Below, piece by piece: positions 51,679-61,322 of a stretch of DNA of 64,000 nt (its first letter is position 1; each line of letters starts with the position of its first letter). Under the pieces are notes generated by a model. That model saw only the letters and a program-made list of their open reading frames with translations. It was not told the origin of the DNA and searched no databases. The position numbers and the translations under genes were made by a program. The DNA comes from Streptomyces yatensis (GTDB taxonomy: Bacteria > Actinomycetota > Actinomycetes > Streptomycetales > Streptomycetaceae). The stretch covers positions 4,340,001 to 4,404,000 of the forward strand of contig NZ_CP072941.1 of the NCBI RefSeq assembly GCF_018069625.1, given 5' to 3'.

Positions 51679-52665
51679 ATGCCGCAGCCACCCACCCCCG
51701 ACCTCACCCACCGTCTGGTGTCCTCCCCCGCCGGGCGGATCCACCTCGTGGAGCAGGGCACCGGCCCCCTGGTGCTGCTCGTCCACGGCTTCCCGGAGTC
51801 CTGGTACTCATGGCGCCACCAGCTGCCGGCGCTCGCCGCGGCCGGGTACCGGGTGGCCGCCATCGATGTGCGCGGTTACGGGCGCTCGTCCCGGCCCGGC
51901 GCGGTGGACGCGTACCGGATGCGGGAGCTGGTGGCGGACAACGTCGCCGTGGTGGAGGCGCTCGGCGAGGAGTCCGCCGTGGTGATCGGCCACGACTGGG
52001 GCTCGCCCACCGCCGCCAACTCCGCCCTGCTGCGGCCGGACGTGTTTCGCGCGGTCGGGATGCTGAGCGTGCCGTACGCCCCGCGCGGCGGCCCCAGGCC
52101 CAGTGAGGTCTTCGCCGGGATGGGCGGGGAGGAGGAGTTCTACGTCTCCTACTTCCAGGAGCCGGGCCGGGCCGAGACGGAGATCGAACCGGATGTCCGC
52201 GGCTGGCTCGCGGGAATCTACGCCGCCCTGTCCGGCGACACCATGCCCGGCCCCGACCTGCCCGACCCGCACTTCCTCACCCGCGGCGCGACACTGCGCG
52301 AGCGCTTCCCCGCCGGGCGCCTGCCCGCCTGGCTGAGCGAGCGGGACCTCGACGTCTACGCCGGTGAGTTCGAGCGCACCGGAATGAGCGGGGCGCTGAA
52401 CCGCTACCGCAACATGGACCGGGACTGGGAGGACCTGGCCGACGTCGACGGTGCGCCCATCACCCAGCCGTCGCTCTTCATCGGCGGCGCCCTGGACGCC
52501 TCCACCGCCTGGATGGGCGACGCGATCAAGGCATACCCGACCACGCTGCCCGGCCTCGTCGGCTCGCACATCCTGGAGGACTGCGGCCACTGGATCCAGC
52601 AGGAGCGCCCGGAGGAGATCAACCGGCTGCTGGTCGACTGGCTGGATTCCCTTCCGGCGTTCTAG
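51679..52665 (+). CDS. Alpha/beta hydrolase, epoxide hydrolase-like
   Basis: A 328-aa cytoplasmic enzyme with the oxyanion HGFPESWYSWRHQ, an aspartate nucleophile in VIGHDWGSPTA and the catalytic His in EDCGHWIQQERPEE. This is the soluble epoxide hydrolase signature. No signal peptide is seen, in contrast to the related exported enzyme at 29373. The ATG at 51679 has GGGAGAGA upstream. Its stop is eight bases from the stop of the facing glycosidase-like gene. Confidence 0.88.
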   Translation: MPQPPTPDLTHRLVSSPAGRIHLVEQGTGPLVLLVHGFPESWYSWRHQLPALAAAGYRVAAIDVRGYGRSSRPGAVDAYRMRELVADNVAVVEALGEESAVVIGHDWGSPTAANSALLRPDVFRAVGMLSVPYAPRGGPRPSEVFAGMGGEEEFYVSYFQEPGRAETEIEPDVRGWLAGIYAALSGDTMPGPDLPDPHFLTRGATLRERFPAGRLPAWLSERDLDVYAGEFERTGMSGALNRYRNMDRDWEDLADVDGAPITQPSLFIGGALDASTAWMGDAIKAYPTTLPGLVGSHILEDCGHWIQQERPEEINRLLVDWLDSLPAF

Positions 52666-52672
52666 GACCGGC

Positions 52673-53944
52673 CTAGGACCCGCGGCGGTCCTGTGGTCGT
52701 TGGAGGGCTCGGAAGTCGTCGAAGAAGCCGTAGGTGTGGGCCGGTGGGCCGTCGGCGGGGTGCTCGACGGTGCGGTTGGCGTAGAGGCTGTTCAGGAGCC
52801 AGGGCTGTTTGTCGGGGCCGAAGTTCTCTGTCATGGCGGCGCCTTGGGTGACTCCGTACGTCGCCACGGCGAGGCGCCCGGTGTCGCGGAAGTGGCCCAC
52901 CTGGTCCCGCAGGAAGTGCTTGTTGCGCTCGAACCAGGGGCTCATGGCGAGGAAGTCGTGCCACTTCCGTTCGGGGACGGGGTGCTCGATGGCGTCCCTG
53001 ATCAGTTTCCACACCGGAGTGTTCGTCGGAAGGTGGTAGCGGCGGGCGAAGCGGGTGGGGATCGTGTCGCTCAGGTGCTGCTTCCAGAGCTGGACCAGGG
53101 AGAACTCGGTGACGAGGAATTTCTGGTCGTCGCGGAGGCGGGGGAGGATGTAGTCGAGGTAGGGCTGCACCCGCTCCGGTGCGGCGACGTGGGGGTGGAT
53201 GTCGACGCCCTCGATCTCCGGGGTGCGGCGGGCGAAGGACAGCCAGCGGTCGGTGGCGGCCGTCCGCTTGTCCGGCTGGTCGAGGAAGTTGAGCGCGCCC
53301 ATGTAGAGGTGGGTCCGGCAGTGCGCGGGGAAGTGCTTCTTCCGGTACGCGATGACGTGCTGCGCGAGCGTCTCGTAGAACGTGTTCATCGCGCCCGAGC
53401 GGCGGTCCTCCGGAAGGCTCTCGATGAAGGGCTCGTTGCCGATGGCCAGGACGTCGACGGTGTCGAGGACGGTGTGCAGGACCCGGTCGACCCGGTCGAG
53501 TTCCGCGGTCATGGCCGAGCTGTCCGGTCGGGGGATCGCCCGGTGGTTGTACGGGAACTTCAGCGAGAGGACCGTGCCGTAGCCCTGGTGGTGGGCGTCC
53601 AGGAGCATCTCGATGGCGCGCTGCTGGGACGCGTCCGACGTGACCTCGGGCATGGGGACGAAGCCCCGCAGCCAGCCCGCGGAGAGGTCCCGCAACTCTG
53701 GGAAGGTCACGCTGTCGGGGTCTTCGTTGAAGTTCGCTCCCAGCGCGCCGTCCGGGCCCTCGGCCGGACCGTCCGCGGCCGCTCTTTCCCCGGAGGTGTG
53801 GCCGGTCTTGTCGTCGGAGCGCTTTTCGCCCTGTGTGCAGCCCGCGGCTATCAGCGCCCCGCCCGTCAGGGCCAGCACACGCCGCCGTGACAGCGGCTTC
53901 TTCCTCGTCTCCGTATCCGTGTCCGTATCCGTGTCCGTATGCAA
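52673..53944 (-). CDS. Tat lipoprotein with glycoside hydrolase clan-A-like domain
   Basis: A 423-aa exported protein. The most likely start is a TTG at 53944 with AGGGA seven bases upstream; no ATG or GTG is near. The N-terminus reads as a (Thr-Asp)n run, then SRRRVLALTGG and the lipobox-type IAAGC (Cys 36). The mature domain looks like a TIM-barrel glycosidase: AIGNEPFIES (~170) carries the Asn-Glu-Pro acid/base motif, and LVTEFSL (~278) is a candidate nucleophile, with GVDIHPH between. The sugar substrate is unknown. It lies 140 bp downstream of a receptor kinase on the same strand. Confidence 0.75.
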   Translation of the reverse strand: MHTDTDTDTDTETRKKPLSRRRVLALTGGALIAAGCTQGEKRSDDKTGHTSGERAAADGPAEGPDGALGANFNEDPDSVTFPELRDLSAGWLRGFVPMPEVTSDASQQRAIEMLLDAHHQGYGTVLSLKFPYNHRAIPRPDSSAMTAELDRVDRVLHTVLDTVDVLAIGNEPFIESLPEDRRSGAMNTFYETLAQHVIAYRKKHFPAHCRTHLYMGALNFLDQPDKRTAATDRWLSFARRTPEIEGVDIHPHVAAPERVQPYLDYILPRLRDDQKFLVTEFSLVQLWKQHLSDTIPTRFARRYHLPTNTPVWKLIRDAIEHPVPERKWHDFLAMSPWFERNKHFLRDQVGHFRDTGRLAVATYGVTQGAAMTENFGPDKQPWLLNSLYANRTVEHPADGPPAHTYGFFDDFRALQRPQDRRGS

Positions 53945-54084
53945 GTGACGTTCCCTGTTCGTGCTGGTTTCCCGGCCCGTACCGGCCGGACTGCCCGGGA
54001 GGATACGTCTGCGGGGGCTGCCAGTTGCCCAGGGCACCCGGATTTTTTCGCGGGATCGGGTCCCGTGGGTGTGCCGTTGCCCGG

Positions 54085-55728
54085 TCAGTGGGTGATCTGG
54101 ACGGTGACGGTGATGGCGCCCCTGTTGTCGTCGAGGCAGCCCTCGCCGTCGTTGACGCGGAACTGGAGGGTGCCCTCGCGGGTTGCCTGGAAGTGCCAGG
54201 CGCGGCGGACGGTGTGGGGGTTCCCGGGGTTTCCCGGGTAGCGGCCCAGGAGGGCGCCGAAGGTGGCGTCGGAGTCCACCTTGCAGTCCTGCCAGGCGAA
54301 GCGGAGGGACTCGTCGTCGGCGCGGGTGTGGCCGAGCGGGCCGACGAGAGGCAGGTTGGCGGTGTCCACCGTCCAGGTGCCGGAGGTGTAGCGGACGCTC
54401 ACCTTGTCGCCCTTGCGGAGCGGGGTGGGCGTCGCGGACTGCCAGCCGCGTGTCGCGTCCACGGTCACCTTCGTCGTGCTGGTGGCGGGCTGGGGCGATG
54501 CGTCGTCGCCGTCGCCGTCCGACGGGGGGCCGAAGGCGAAGAAGAGCGCGGCGGCGAGGCCCGCCACCGCGAGCGTGGCGCCCGCCGTCCACCACCATGT
54601 CCGGGCCCGGCCACGGGGCCGAGGGGGTGGCGGCCCGGCCGGGGCGAGGAGTGTCGGGTCCCGGTCCAGGTCGGCGGTTTGGGGCTGGGACGAGATCAGC
54701 GTCGGGTCGCGGTCGAGGGTGGGGGGCCCGGTCGCGGTGTGGGGCGCGCCCGCGGTGGAGGTCGCGCCCGTCGTCGGGGGCGCGGTCATCGTGGGGGTGT
54801 CCGCCAGGTACGCGGAGGTGTCCGCGTCGCCGCCCGGGGTGCGGACGGGCCCCGGCGTGGGTACGGGCCCCGCGGGCGCGGCCGGGGGCAGCGGGCCCGG
54901 GTCGTCCGCGCCGTCCGCGACGCGTTGCAGGGCGGTCCGGAGTGTGGCGGCGGAGGGGCGCTGGGCCGGGGACTTGTTCAGCAGGGCCTGGACGATGGGC
55001 CGCAGGGGGCCGACGCGTTCCGGGATGACGGGATCCGCGAAGGTGACGGCGTGCAGCGCGGCGGCCCCGGTGGGGCGCTGGAACGGCGGCACGCCGGAGG
55101 CCACCGCGGACAGGGTCGCGCCCAGCGACCACAGGTCGGACGGCGGGCCGACCTCCTCCGCGGTCAGCCGCTCGGGCGCCATGTAGCCGATGGATCCGAG
55201 GAGTTCGCCGGTGGTGGTGAGCGACTCGTCGTCCTCCAGGGCGGCGATGCCGAAGTCGGTGAGGACGGCGCTGCCGTCTCCGCGCAGCAGGACGTTGGCG
55301 GGCTTGATGTCGCGGTGCAGCGCCCCGGCGGCGTGCACGGCCTCCAGCGCGCCGAGCAGTTGCAGGCCGAGGGCGGCGGTGTGGCGGGGCGGCAGGGGGC
55401 CGGTGTCGGCGATCCGGCGGGCGAGGGAGGGGCCGTCGATCAGCTCCATCACGATCCAGAGCCGGTCATCGTGTTCGACCAGGTCATGGACGCCGACGAC
55501 GTGGGGGTGGCGCAGCCGGGCGACGGTGCGCGCCTCCCGCTGGGCGCGGCGCAGCCGTCGGTGGTGCTCGTGGTGGTCGCTCGTGACGTGCAGTTCCTTG
55601 GCGGCGACCTCGCGCGCCAGCATCTGGTCGTACGCGCGCCAGACCGTGCCCATGCCGCCGCGCCCGAGCCGGTCGCCCAGCTGGTAGCGGCCGGCGATCA
55701 GCCGCATGTCGTCCCCGCCCGATGTCAC
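54085..55728 (-). CDS. Ser/Thr protein kinase, one-pass membrane
   Basis: A 547-aa receptor kinase. The kinase domain (~15-270) has [10 protein letters not shown], a lysine in [23 protein letters not shown] and GYMAPERL. A Pro/Thr/Ala-rich juxtamembrane region contains three DRDPTL-type repeats, possible phosphothreonine sites. One membrane segment ([20 protein letters not shown]) is followed by an outside beta-rich domain of ~150 aa with two cysteines. GTG at 55728 is preferred over ATG at 55707 because GGAGAG lies seven bases before it. Confidence 0.88.
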   Translation of the reverse strand: MTSGGDDMRLIAGRYQLGDRLGRGGMGTVWRAYDQMLAREVAAKELHVTSDHHEHHRRLRRAQREARTVARLRHPHVVGVHDLVEHDDRLWIVMELIDGPSLARRIADTGPLPPRHTAALGLQLLGALEAVHAAGALHRDIKPANVLLRGDGSAVLTDFGIAALEDDESLTTTGELLGSIGYMAPERLTAEEVGPPSDLWSLGATLSAVASGVPPFQRPTGAAALHAVTFADPVIPERVGPLRPIVQALLNKSPAQRPSAATLRTALQRVADGADDPGPLPPAAPAGPVPTPGPVRTPGGDADTSAYLADTPTMTAPPTTGATSTAGAPHTATGPPTLDRDPTLISSQPQTADLDRDPTLLAPAGPPPPRPRGRARTWWWTAGATLAVAGLAAALFFAFGPPSDGDGDDASPQPATSTTKVTVDATRGWQSATPTPLRKGDKVSVRYTSGTWTVDTANLPLVGPLGHTRADDESLRFAWQDCKVDSDATFGALLGRYPGNPGNPHTVRRAWHFQATREGTLQFRVNDGEGCLDDNRGAITVTVQITH

Positions 55729-55916
55729 CCGATCTCTCCTGCTCTCACGCCCCGTGAGCATAGTCGGAAGTGTTCGAACGCAATCGATCTCAACTGATTC
55801 AACAGTCAGTCGACACCGCAACGCCCGGGTGAAAATCCCCCCGATTAAAGGAGGAAGCGGGCATTCGGCATCCACATTCATTGCGCTTATCTCAACGCGT
55901 CCGTACCGTGTCGGCC

Positions 55917-56858
55917 ATGCGGCAACAGGTCGAGGTGGCGGAACGCGTGCGCGAGGTGATCGGCAGAGCCGGTTGTACCCAGCGCGAATTCGCCCGCCGG
56001 GTCGTGATGGACCCGTCCAAGCTCTCGCGTTCCCTCAGCGGGAGCCGGCGCTTCACCGTGGGCGAGCTGGCGCGGATCGCCGACGCCGGGAACGTGGACG
56101 CCGGATGGCTGCTCGGCACCGCGGCGACCGGCGGCGCCGCCGACGCGCCGCGGCCGCACGCGCCGGCCGCACTCCCCGACAGCGGGCGGCCTCTGCAGAT
56201 CGTGCGGGAGACGGTGCGGCTCATCGCCGAGCGCGGCTTCCACGCCGTACGCGTCGCCGATATCGCCGCCGCCTGCGACACCAGCACCGCCACCATCCAC
56301 TACCACTTCCCGGGCCGCGCCGAGCTGCTCGAAGCCGCCGTGCGCTGGTGCATGGACGAGGACACCGCGCGCCGCGCCGCCCGGACCGCCACGGCCGACG
56401 ACGCGCGCGAGGAGCTGCGGCAGCTGATCGCGCTGCAGGCGCCGTACACCGAGCGGCAGCGGCAGCAGTGGCTGGTGTGGATGGACCTGTGGGCCGAGGC
56501 CGCGCGGTCCACGGCCATCGGGCGGCTGCACGCCGACTTCTACCAGCAGTGGCGGCAGACCGTGGCCGAGGTGATCCGGCGCGGCATCGAGCAGGGGGTC
56601 TTCCGCGCCGTGGACCCGGAGTTCAGCGCGCTGCGCCTGACCGCGCTGATCGATGGACTCGCCATTCAGGTGCTGGCCACCGCGCCCGGAGAGGGCGGCA
56701 CGACCGCCGAGGCCATGGACCTCGCCTGCAACGCGTACGTGGACTCCGAATTGACCGTACGCACGACCACACGACCGTCCGCACGATCGGCCGCACGCCC
56801 GACCGCACGGCGTTCCGGCGCCGATGAGGCCGGGCCGCCCGACCAGCCCGGACCGTAG
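55917..56858 (+). CDS. XRE-TetR fusion regulator of carnitine genes
   Basis: A 313-aa protein with two DNA-binding domains. An XRE/Cro-type HTH ([36 protein letters not shown], residues ~18-55) is joined by an Ala/Pro linker to a TetR HTH ([31 protein letters not shown], ~110-140) with a BetI-like C-terminal domain ([18 protein letters not shown]). A Thr/Arg-rich tail follows. It precedes the carnitine operon by 64 bp on the same strand and is its probable regulator, with carnitine or a betaine as ligand by inference. Confidence 0.85.
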   Translation: MRQQVEVAERVREVIGRAGCTQREFARRVVMDPSKLSRSLSGSRRFTVGELARIADAGNVDAGWLLGTAATGGAADAPRPHAPAALPDSGRPLQIVRETVRLIAERGFHAVRVADIAAACDTSTATIHYHFPGRAELLEAAVRWCMDEDTARRAARTATADDAREELRQLIALQAPYTERQRQQWLVWMDLWAEAARSTAIGRLHADFYQQWRQTVAEVIRRGIEQGVFRAVDPEFSALRLTALIDGLAIQVLATAPGEGGTTAEAMDLACNAYVDSELTVRTTTRPSARSAARPTARRSGADEAGPPDQPGP

Positions 56859-56922
56859 GACGGCCGACAGCCCGGACCGTAGCTCCGCGCTGTTCCGCAC
56901 CGTAAGAGAGGGAGACAAGCCC

Positions 56923-57816
56923 ATGCCCATGATCGACAGCGTCATCATCACCTGTGCTCTGACCGGCGCCGGTGACACTGTGGGCCGCAGCCCCCACGTC
57001 CCCGTCACCCCCGAGCAGATAGCCCGCTCCGCCGTCGAGGCCGCGGAGGCCGGGGCGGCCGTGGTCCACATCCACGTGCGCGATCCCGAGACCGGCGCCC
57101 CCGCCCGCGATCCGCGGCTCTACCGCGAGGTCGTGGAGCGGGTCAAGGAGACCGGCACCGACGTCGTCATCAACCTCACCGCGGGCATGGGCGGCGACCT
57201 GGTCATCGACCCGGAGCACCCGCTCACCCACCTCCCCGGCACCGACCTGGTCAGCGGCCTGGACCGGCTCCCCCACGTCGAGGATCTGCTCCCCGACATC
57301 TGCACCCTGGACTGCGGCTCGCTCAACTTCGGCGACGGCAGCAACCTCTACGTCTCCACCCCCGACATGCTGCGCACCGGCGCCAAGCGCATCCAGGAGC
57401 TGGGCGTCCGCCCCGAGCTGGAGATCTTCGACACCGGGCAGCTGTGGTTCGCCAAGCAGCTGCTGGCCGAGGGGCTGCTGGACGACCCGACCGTCTTCCA
57501 GCTCTGCATGGGCATCCCGTGGGGCGCCCCGGCCGAGCCGGGCGTGCTCCAGTCCATGGTCAACATGCTGCCCGAGGGCGCCCAGTGGGCCAGCTTCGCG
57601 CTGGGCCGGATGCAGATGCCGTGGGTGGCGCAGTCCATCCTGCTCGGCGGCAACGTACGGGTCGGTCTTGAGGACAACCTCTACCTCAGCCGGGGCGTCA
57701 AGGCCACCAACGGCCAGCTCGTCGAGCGCGCGGTCCAGATCACCGAGCTGCTGGGCGCGAACGTCGCCACGCCGGACGAGGCCCGGCAGCGGCTCGGCCT
57801 CAAACCCCGCGCGTAA
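56923..57816 (+). CDS. BKACE-family enzyme, 3-dehydrocarnitine cleavage
   Basis: A 297-aa beta-keto acid cleavage enzyme: [12 protein letters not shown] at the start, a zinc-binding [12 protein letters not shown] motif and a second-shell [14 protein letters not shown] segment ([11 protein letters not shown]), plus EIFDTGQLW near 170. The family transfers acetyl-CoA onto beta-keto acids. Beside a carnitine dehydrogenase and a thioesterase, the expected reaction is 3-dehydrocarnitine plus acetyl-CoA to betainyl-CoA plus acetoacetate. GAGAGGGAGA precedes the ATG at 56923. Confidence 0.9.
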   Translation: MPMIDSVIITCALTGAGDTVGRSPHVPVTPEQIARSAVEAAEAGAAVVHIHVRDPETGAPARDPRLYREVVERVKETGTDVVINLTAGMGGDLVIDPEHPLTHLPGTDLVSGLDRLPHVEDLLPDICTLDCGSLNFGDGSNLYVSTPDMLRTGAKRIQELGVRPELEIFDTGQLWFAKQLLAEGLLDDPTVFQLCMGIPWGAPAEPGVLQSMVNMLPEGAQWASFALGRMQMPWVAQSILLGGNVRVGLEDNLYLSRGVKATNGQLVERAVQITELLGANVATPDEARQRLGLKPRA

Positions 57817-57893
57817 TCCCCCCCACCAGCACCTCATCTCTCTCCTCTGCCTCTTCTGCCTCCCTTCCCTCCCCTCACACCCTTAGGACCGCC

Positions 57894-58907
57894 ATGCCCT
57901 CATCCCCCTGCGCCCCCGAAGAGGTACGCCGCGTCGCCTGCGTCGGCGCCGGAGTCATCGGCGGCGGCTGGGTCGCCCACTTCCTGGCGCGCGGCTACGA
58001 CGTCACCGCCTGGGACCCGGCCCCCGACGCCGAGGAGAAGCTGCGCCGTCTCGTGGACGCCGCCTGGCCCGCCCTGACCCAGATCGGCCTCGCCGACGGC
58101 GCCTCCCCCGACCGGCTGACCGTGGCCGCGACCGTCGAGGAGGCGGTGGCCGACGCGCAGTTCGTCCAGGAGAGCGCCCCCGAGAAGCTGGAGCTCAAGC
58201 GGTCGCTGCTGGCCCGGCTGGACGCGGCGGCCCCGCCCGGTGTCGTCATCGCGTCCTCCACCTCCGGCTATCCGATGACCGATATGCAGACCGAGGCCGC
58301 CGACCCCGGCCGCCTCGTGGTCGGCCACCCCTTCAACCCGCCGTATCTGATACCGCTGGTGGAGGTCGTCGGCGGGGAGAAGACCGACGCCGCGGCGGTC
58401 GAGTGGGCCTCCCGCTTCTACAAGGTGGCCGGCAAGTCCGTCATCACCATGGAGCGCGAGCTGCCCGGCTTCATCGCCAACCGGCTCCAGGAGGCGCTGT
58501 GGCGGGAGGCGCTGCACATGGTCGCCAACGGTGAGGCCACGGTGAAGGAGATCGACGACTCGATCACCGAGGGGCCCGGACTGCGGTGGGCGTTCATGGG
58601 TCCCTGCCTCACGTTCGCCCTGGCGGGCGGCGAAGGGGGCATGGGACATATGCTCGACCACTTCGGACCCTCGTTGAAGTCTCCGTGGACCCGTCTCGAG
58701 GCGCCTGAGCTGGACGACACGCTGCGTGCGGCCATGGTCGACGGCTGTGACGAGGCGGCGGGCAGCCGTACCATCGCGCAGCTCGTCGCGGAGCGGGATC
58801 AGGGCGTCATCGACGTCCTGCGGGCGACTGGCCGACTGCCGCGGCAGCGCGCCGAGGGGACGGATGCCATCCCACATACCCCCAGCACCATGGGAGACGA
58901 GAAGTGA
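57894..58907 (+). CDS. lcdH: L-carnitine dehydrogenase
   Basis: A 337-aa NAD-dependent enzyme of the 3-hydroxyacyl-CoA dehydrogenase fold. It has the Rossmann CVGAGVIGGGWVAHFLARGYDV, ESAPEKLELKRSL, SSTSGYPMT, GHPFNPPYLIPLVEVVGG and FIANRLQEALWREALHMV. The GHPFNPP form with the following sequence is typical of carnitine 3-dehydrogenase, not of the CoA enzymes. It oxidises L-carnitine to 3-dehydrocarnitine. It overlaps the thioesterase gene by four bases (GTGA). Confidence 0.9.
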   Translation: MPSSPCAPEEVRRVACVGAGVIGGGWVAHFLARGYDVTAWDPAPDAEEKLRRLVDAAWPALTQIGLADGASPDRLTVAATVEEAVADAQFVQESAPEKLELKRSLLARLDAAAPPGVVIASSTSGYPMTDMQTEAADPGRLVVGHPFNPPYLIPLVEVVGGEKTDAAAVEWASRFYKVAGKSVITMERELPGFIANRLQEALWREALHMVANGEATVKEIDDSITEGPGLRWAFMGPCLTFALAGGEGGMGHMLDHFGPSLKSPWTRLEAPELDDTLRAAMVDGCDEAAGSRTIAQLVAERDQGVIDVLRATGRLPRQRAEGTDAIPHTPSTMGDEK

Positions 58908-59377
58908 GCACCACGCTCCCCGACTACCGGCAGACCGTGCGTCCCGAGTGGATCGACTACAACGGCCATATGAGTGAGGCGTTCTACGTCCTCGTCTTCG
59001 GCCACAGCACCGACGAGATGATGGTGGAGACCGGCCTGGACTCCGCCTACCGCGCCAAGACCGGCTGCTCCCTCTACACCGTGGAGTCGCACATCCGGTA
59101 TCTGAACGAGGTCGAGGAGGGGGCCGAACTCACCATCCGTACGCGCGTCATCGGCGTGGACGAGAAGAAGGTGCGGTTCACCCACGAGATGCATGTGGGC
59201 GAGCCGGTCGGCGCCCCCGTGGCCACCACCGAGCTGCTCGCGCTCCACATCGACCAGAACGAGAGCCGCTCGATCCCCTTCCCCGACGAGATACAGGAGC
59301 GGCTGACGGACCTGCTGGAGAAGGCCCCCGAGTGGGCGGGCCGGGCAATCGGCCCGGTTCCGGCCGAGGCGGGTTGA
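58904..59377 (+). CDS. Hotdog thioesterase (betainyl-CoA thioesterase)
   Basis: A 157-aa 4-hydroxybenzoyl-CoA-thioesterase-like hotdog protein with VRPEWIDYNGHMSEAFYVLVFG (Asp-Tyr-x-Gly-His motif) and YTVESHIRYLNEV. Coupled to carnitine dehydrogenase by a GTGA overlap, it probably hydrolyses betainyl-CoA to glycine betaine and CoA. That completes the route from carnitine to the osmoprotectant betaine. The assignment to this substrate rests on context. Confidence 0.87.
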   Translation: MSTTLPDYRQTVRPEWIDYNGHMSEAFYVLVFGHSTDEMMVETGLDSAYRAKTGCSLYTVESHIRYLNEVEEGAELTIRTRVIGVDEKKVRFTHEMHVGEPVGAPVATTELLALHIDQNESRSIPFPDEIQERLTDLLEKAPEWAGRAIGPVPAEAG

Positions 59378-59395
59378 ACGACCGCCGTCCCTCCT

Positions 59396-59436
59396 GAACG
59401 CCCCGGCCCCGGCATCATCCGGGGGCCGGGGCGTTC
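59396..59436. terminator. Terminator of the carnitine operon
   Basis: GAACGCCCCGGCCCC pairs with GGGCCGGGGCGTTC, with a ~11-nt loop. Confidence 0.87.
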
Positions 59437-59526
59437 GCCGTTCCGGATGGGGATCGGGTGAGGTTGAATGGCGGTGGAGGGGTGGCGGAAACGCCGAGAG
59501 ACGCATGTGCGAGGAGTGACGACGCC

Positions 59527-60462
59527 ATGGCGGACGCCGGAGCGGGCACCGGACCGGACGCCGGACCCGACGGCAACCGGGACGGAAACGTGAACGGGAA
59601 CGGCGGCGGGAACGGCAACGGGAACGGGAACGGCACGGGCGGTCGGCGCGTCGAGCTGAGCGAGGTGCCCGAGACCTCGCTGTGGAACCTCTACATGCGG
59701 GCCGCCGAGGCCCGCCGCGCCCGGACCGTGCTGGACGACCCCAAGGCCGTGGAGCTGGTCGACCGCATCGACTACCCCTTCGAGGAGACCTTCGGCGCGC
59801 CCGCCCCGCTGCTGGCGCAGGGCCACGCGCTGCGCGTCCGCACCTTCGACACCGCCGTACGGGCCTTCCTCGACGAGCATCCGGACGGCACGGTGGTCAC
59901 GCTCGCCGAGGGTCTCGAGACGCAGTTCTGGCGGGTGGACAACGGGCGGGCGCGCTGGCTGTGCGTGGAGCTGCCGGAGACCGCCGAGGTGCGGCGGGCG
60001 CTGTTGCCGGACGAGGAGCGGCGGCGCACCCTCGCCCGCTCGGCGCTCGACCTGTCCTGGCGGGACGAGGTCGATCCGGCGCGCGGGGTGCTGATCACCG
60101 CGCAGGGGCTGCTGATGTATCTGCGGCCGACCGAGGTGAAGGACCTGATAGCGGGGTGCGCCGAGCGGTTCCGGGGCGGGGCGCTGGTCTTCGACGCGGT
60201 GCCGCGCTGGTTCAGCGCCCGGGCGATGCGCGGCGAGATGCGCACCGCGCAGGGCTATCGCGCACCGTCCATGCCGTGGGGCATGGACGCGGGCGAGCTG
60301 CGGAAGGTGCGGACGGCGCATCCGGCGATCACGGACGTACGCGAGGTGCCGGCGCCGCGCGGGCGCGGCTTCTACTACGGGGCGGTGGCGCCCCTGATGC
60401 GGCGGCTGCCCGCGGTGCGGAACCTGCGGCCGACGATGACGGCGATCGCGCGCTTCTCGTGA
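59527..60462 (+). CDS. Class I SAM-dependent methyltransferase, PPM1/LCMT family
   Basis: A 311-aa protein. An N-terminal Asn/Gly-rich run (residues ~17-40), encoded by GGGAAC hexamers, is followed by a leucine-carboxyl-methyltransferase-type domain: ETSLWNLYMRAAEARR, VVTLAEGLETQFWRVDN (SAM-binding), WLCVELPE and ITAQGLLMYL. The substrate is not known; Streptomyces has many such enzymes, some in secondary metabolism. ATG at 59527 follows GAGGAG by ten bases; GTG at 59458 is possible. Confidence 0.85.
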   Translation: MADAGAGTGPDAGPDGNRDGNVNGNGGGNGNGNGNGTGGRRVELSEVPETSLWNLYMRAAEARRARTVLDDPKAVELVDRIDYPFEETFGAPAPLLAQGHALRVRTFDTAVRAFLDEHPDGTVVTLAEGLETQFWRVDNGRARWLCVELPETAEVRRALLPDEERRRTLARSALDLSWRDEVDPARGVLITAQGLLMYLRPTEVKDLIAGCAERFRGGALVFDAVPRWFSARAMRGEMRTAQGYRAPSMPWGMDAGELRKVRTAHPAITDVREVPAPRGRGFYYGAVAPLMRRLPAVRNLRPTMTAIARFS

Positions 60463-60491
60463 CGCTGGCGGTCCGCCGGTCAGCCCGCCGC

Positions 60492-60917
60492 TTAGCCCTC
60501 GCCTTCGCCTTCGGCTTCGCCGAGGACCGTCGCGAGGCGTCGGAGGAGCGAGGGCCAGCCGCGGCCCATCCCCTCGACGGCCGTCCTGCCCATCGGGGTG
60601 TCGAGGTCGAATCCGGCGTGCTCGAGGAAGAGCCGGGTGCCGTTGCCCTCCGGTTCGAGGCGCCAGGTGATGGTGGTGTCGAGGGTGGTCCGGGCGAAGC
60701 GGTAGCTCAGCAGCCGCTCCGGCTCGACCGCGATCACCTCACAGGGCTGCTCCCCCCACTTCCCCATGTCCAGCGTGAACCGGTGGCCGACCTCCGCCCG
60801 CACATCGCCCGCGGCCCACCACCGCGCGTGCAGCCGCGGATCGGTGAGCGCCTTCCACACGGTGGCCGGGGGGTGGGGCAGGAACTGGTCGCAGTGGATG
60901 GCATCGGGCTCGGTCAT
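60492..60917 (-). CDS. SRPBCC (AHSA1-like) protein
   Basis: A 141-aa START/SRPBCC-fold protein of the activator-of-Hsp90 type: FLPHPPATVWKALTDPRLHARWW near the N-terminus, then GHRFTLDMG, ITWRLEPEGNGTRLFLEHAGF and a Gly/Glu tail. Such proteins are regularly encoded after an ArsR gene, as here, with a four-base overlap. Ligand and role are unknown. Confidence 0.9.
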   Translation of the reverse strand: MTEPDAIHCDQFLPHPPATVWKALTDPRLHARWWAAGDVRAEVGHRFTLDMGKWGEQPCEVIAVEPERLLSYRFARTTLDTTITWRLEPEGNGTRLFLEHAGFDLDTPMGRTAVEGMGRGWPSLLRRLATVLGEAEGEGEG

Positions 60918-61225
60918 GGGTTCTCCTCGTCGAGGACGTCGCGCAGCGTGCGGAGCCGGGCGCGCCAGTAGTGCTCGAAGGGGTGCAGCCACCGCTGCAC
61001 CTCGGCGAGCGGATCCGGCTCCAGGTGGTAGTACCGCTGCCGCCCCCGCGGCTCCTCCCGTACGAGCCGGGCCTGCCGGAGCACCTGGAGATGTTCCGAG
61101 ATCGCCGGTCTGCTCAGCTCGAACTCGCCCGCGAGGTCGTTGACGGCGCGGGGGCCGTCCCGGAGGCAGTCGAGCAGCTTGCGGCGCACGGGGTTGGCGA
61201 GCGCGCTGAAGACGTCTGTGGGCAC
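60914..61225 (-). CDS. ArsR-family regulator
   Basis: A 103-aa winged-helix repressor: VFSALANPVRRKLLDCLRDGPRAVNDLAGEFELSRPAISEHLQVLRQARLVREEPRGRQRYYHLEPDPL. It lacks the metal-binding CVC motif of ArsR/SmtB, so it is of the non-metal SdpR-like type commonly paired with SRPBCC proteins. It overlaps that gene by four bases. Two GACGCGTC repeats lie directly upstream. Confidence 0.92.
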   Translation of the reverse strand: MPTDVFSALANPVRRKLLDCLRDGPRAVNDLAGEFELSRPAISEHLQVLRQARLVREEPRGRQRYYHLEPDPLAEVQRWLHPFEHYWRARLRTLRDVLDEENP

Positions 61226-61251
61226 GGCCGCACGTTACGTCGGAGATTCCC

Positions 61252-61277
61252 GACGCGTCAACCTTTTCCGACGCGTC
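61252..61277. promoter_or_regulatory. Two GACGCGTC palindromes, ArsR operator candidate
   Basis: CCGACGCGTC occurs twice with an 18-bp period, 27-52 bp upstream of the ArsR start and also within the promoter region of the divergent desulfhydrase-like gene. Confidence 0.6.
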
Positions 61278-61322
61278 GGCCTTCCGTGACACAGCGGTGA
61301 GAATGGACAGGTGAGACGCCCG

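Noticed and set aside
60971..61300. Plus-strand frame opposite the ArsR gene
   Set aside because: Antisense to a clear ArsR regulator; no domain.
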